Below are positions 61,797 to 64,000 of a DNA stretch of 64,000 bases, in pieces. The stretch comes from Amaranthus tricolor (Eukaryota > Streptophyta > Magnoliopsida > Caryophyllales > Amaranthaceae), in NCBI RefSeq assembly GCF_026212465.1, contig NC_080057.1, positions 10,429,263-10,493,262 on the forward strand, in the 5' to 3' direction. The translations under genes were made by a program, and so were the position numbers. The notes below the pieces were generated by a model, which did not search any database, was not told the DNA's origin, and was given only the letters and a program-made list of their open reading frames with translations. The first letter of the stretch is position 1; every line of letters begins with the position of its first letter.

Positions 61797-64000
61797 TTGT
61801 CCTCCCTCCACCGTCAACGAAGCTGCTACACCACCTTTGCCGCCACTTCAGTCACCACTTCCTCACCTCTTTGTTTTTGGTTTATTGAAGAATCAAGTTA
61901 GGGTTTCTGATTTGAGAAAAATTAGTGAATTGAAGTTCAAGATTGAAAGTTGAAAGGTCCTTCAATGGTGATTGAGGTAATCCACAAACTATTCTATTTA
62001 AGTATTAATTGAATGTTTTAAGGTAGATTGGTATGTGGATTCAATTTGGGTCTTGAATTCATTTTGGGTCTTGGATTCAATTTGGGTCGTGGATTCAATT
62101 TGGGTATCAACTTGAATTTAATTAGAGTATATGAGTTTAATTAGTAATTGGGTTCTTGCTAGTGTTGATTAGTATTGATTATTTGGGTTATTTGATTTCT
62201 AGTATCAAATTGAGTATTTGGGATTTTGAAATTTCAGTTCATAATCTGAACATTCTGTTTTGGCTATTTTGGGGATGGTTTTGATTGTTTTTGGGTTCTT
62301 ATGTCTTCTTGAGATTTGTAGAGCTTTGAGTCGCGGTCGTGTGGGCACTTGAATCGCCTAGAGATGAGTTCGTATGGGGAAGTTATGTCCAAAATACTAG
62401 TAGACTGTCATAAAAATCGACAATGAGGTTCCGTTTTGTTCTGTCCGAATTTGTATTGCTGTTTTTAAAATAGTTAGAATCGTTTTGCGGTTTTGATGTC
62501 TTCATGATATTTGTAGAGCTTTGAGTCGCGATCACATGGGCACTTGAATCGCTCCAAGGTGAGTTCGTATGAGAGAATTATGCTCAAAACAGTGACATAC
62601 CAGCAGGCTGTAATGAAAATCAATACTGAACCTTCTGTTTTGGCTATTTTGGGATAATTTTGATTGTTTTGGGGTTCTGTTATCTGCATGATATTTGTAG
62701 AGCTTCGAGTCGCGATCATGTAGGCACTTGAATCGCCCCAAGATGAGTTCGTATGAGAGAGTTATGTTCAAAACAGTGACATACCAGCAGGCTGTCATGA
62801 AAATCAATACTGAACCTTCTGTTTTAGCTATTTTGGGATAATTTTGATTATTTTTGGGTTCTGGTGTCTTCATGATATTAGTAGAGCTTCGAGTCACGAT
62901 CACGTAGGCACTTGAATCGCCCCAAGATGAGTTCGTATGAGAGAGTTATGTTCAAAACAGTGACATACCAGCAGGCTGTCATGAAAATCAATACTGAACT
63001 TTCTGTTTTGGCTATTTTGGGATAGTTTTGATTGTTTCTGGGTTTTAGTGTCTGTATAAGAATAGTAGAGCTCTGAGTAATGGTCGCGTAGCCACTTGAA
63101 TCGCATCTATATGAGTTTTTATGAGAAAGTTATGACCAAAACAATAACAAGTGTCCTGTTATGGTACTAAAATGGACTTTATTAAGCGGGATTAGGAAGT
63201 ATAAAATAAAATGGAGATTTAAGGTTATTTATTGGATAATTGAGATTAACTTAGGGTTATTGTTTTCCCTTTATGGATTGGTATTGTTGGGTTATGGATC
63301 TTATTTGAATAATATGAGTGTTTGGTTCAAGTATAAATTTGGGAACATATGAATTGATTGGTATTTTAAATGATGATGAATTGATTTATATTTTATAAGG
63401 TGTGGTATTGTTGTCGTCCCTCCACCGTCAACGGAGCTGTTGCACTACCTTTGCCGCAACTTCAGTCACCACTTCCTCACCTCTTTGTTTTTGGTTTATT
63501 GAAGAATCAAGTTAGGGTTTCTGATTTGGGAAAAATTAGTGAGTTGAAGTTCAAGATTGAAAGTTGAAAGTTCCTTCAATGGTGATTTAGGTAATCCACA
63601 AACTATTCTATTTAAGTATTAATTGAATGTATTAAGATAGTTTGGTATGTGGATTCAATTTGGGTCTTGGATTCAATTTGGGTCGTGGATTCAATTTGGG
63701 TATCAAGTTGAATTTAATTAGAGTATATGAGTTTAATTAGTAATTGAGTTCTTGCTAGTGTTGATTAGTATTGGTTATTTGGGTTATTTGATTTCTAGTA
63801 TCAAATTGAGTATTTGGGATTCTGAAATTTCAGTTCATAATCTGAACATTCTGTTTTGGCTATTTTGGGGATGGTTTTGATTGTTTTTGGGTTCTTATGT
63901 CTTCTTGAGATTTGTAGAGCTTTGAGTTGCGGTCGTGCGGGTACTTGAATCGCCTCGAGATGAGTTCGTATGGGGAAGTTATGTTCAAAATACTAGTAGA
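61797..64000. repeat. 1.6-kb direct repeat (second unit runs off the window)
   Basis: CCCTCCACCGTCAACG starts at 61804 and again at 63418, and both are followed by the same series: CACTTCCTCACCTCTTTG, AGTTAGGGTTTCTGATTTG, GGATTCAATTTGGGTC, then the array start. The period is about 1,600 bp with small indels. No gene is recognised within; the first 200 bp are pyrimidine-rich, like a transcript leader. Confidence 0.85.
62257..63140. repeat. 184-bp tandem array within the 1.6-kb repeat
   Basis: Five units marked by GTAGAGCTTTGAGTCGCG at 62321, 62516, 62700, 62884 and 63068 (spacing 195, 184, 184, 184), each with GAGTTCGTATGAGAGAGTTATG and ACATACCAGCAGGCTGTCAT (shown as separate words). Short open frames on the minus strand repeat the same peptide and are by-products. 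Confidence 0.92.

Noticed and set aside
62474..63106. Minus-strand frames of 68-123 codons
   Set aside because: They repeat the same peptide because they cross the 184-bp tandem units; no homology.

Overview
This window is nuclear DNA from a eudicot plant. The evidence is one intact intron-containing housekeeping gene for a chloroplast import channel (TOC75), the start of an L-type lectin receptor kinase gene, and about 50 kb of plant-type transposable elements in AT-rich DNA. I cannot name the species from sequence alone.

Layout. 1-496 (minus): 5' end of a lectin-domain receptor kinase gene, cut by the window edge. 1838-2215: short-LTR retroelement remnant. 2656-4599: probable solo LTR. About 4640-8640 (minus): decayed Ty1/copia element. 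9765-12817: LTR-like non-coding repeat. 12818-18316: left-truncated CACTA (En/Spm) transposon abutting the gag and LTR of a second copia element (18317 onward). 19650-21440: G-box array, fold-back element and an LTR remnant. 22179-33184 (plus): TOC75, eight exons, 813 residues. 34385-34690: PIF/Harbinger transposase relic. From about 35435 to 60640 there is a nest of three elements: a Mutator-like element (MULE) with FAR1-type, MULE transposase, SWIM and OTU domains is split by a SIRE-like copia retrotransposon (36357-57525, with both LTRs and a 5-bp target duplication), and that is split by a CACTA transposon (40233-51903). 60805-61230 (minus): fragment of an unrecognised gene. 61800 to the end: a 1.6-kb direct repeat containing a 184-bp tandem array.

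Genes working together. Only TOC75 looks functional: splice sites keep frame throughout and its length fits the family. The receptor kinase is open as far as it is visible. The transposon genes are all broken by stops, frameshifts or deletions, but their domain order is still legible. In the CACTA element a TNP2-type transposase and a second multi-exon gene (Transposase_24-like region plus a Ulp1-like cysteine protease) lie in tandem on the minus strand, between terminal arrays of a TTTGCTGCGG motif typical of transposase-binding subterminal repeats. The MULE carries an OTU cysteine-protease domain, so two independent DNA transposons in one nest carry ubiquitin/SUMO-protease-type domains.

Limits: exon limits and lesions were read by eye; element edges without clear terminal repeats are approximate; family calls come from recognised motifs, not searches.
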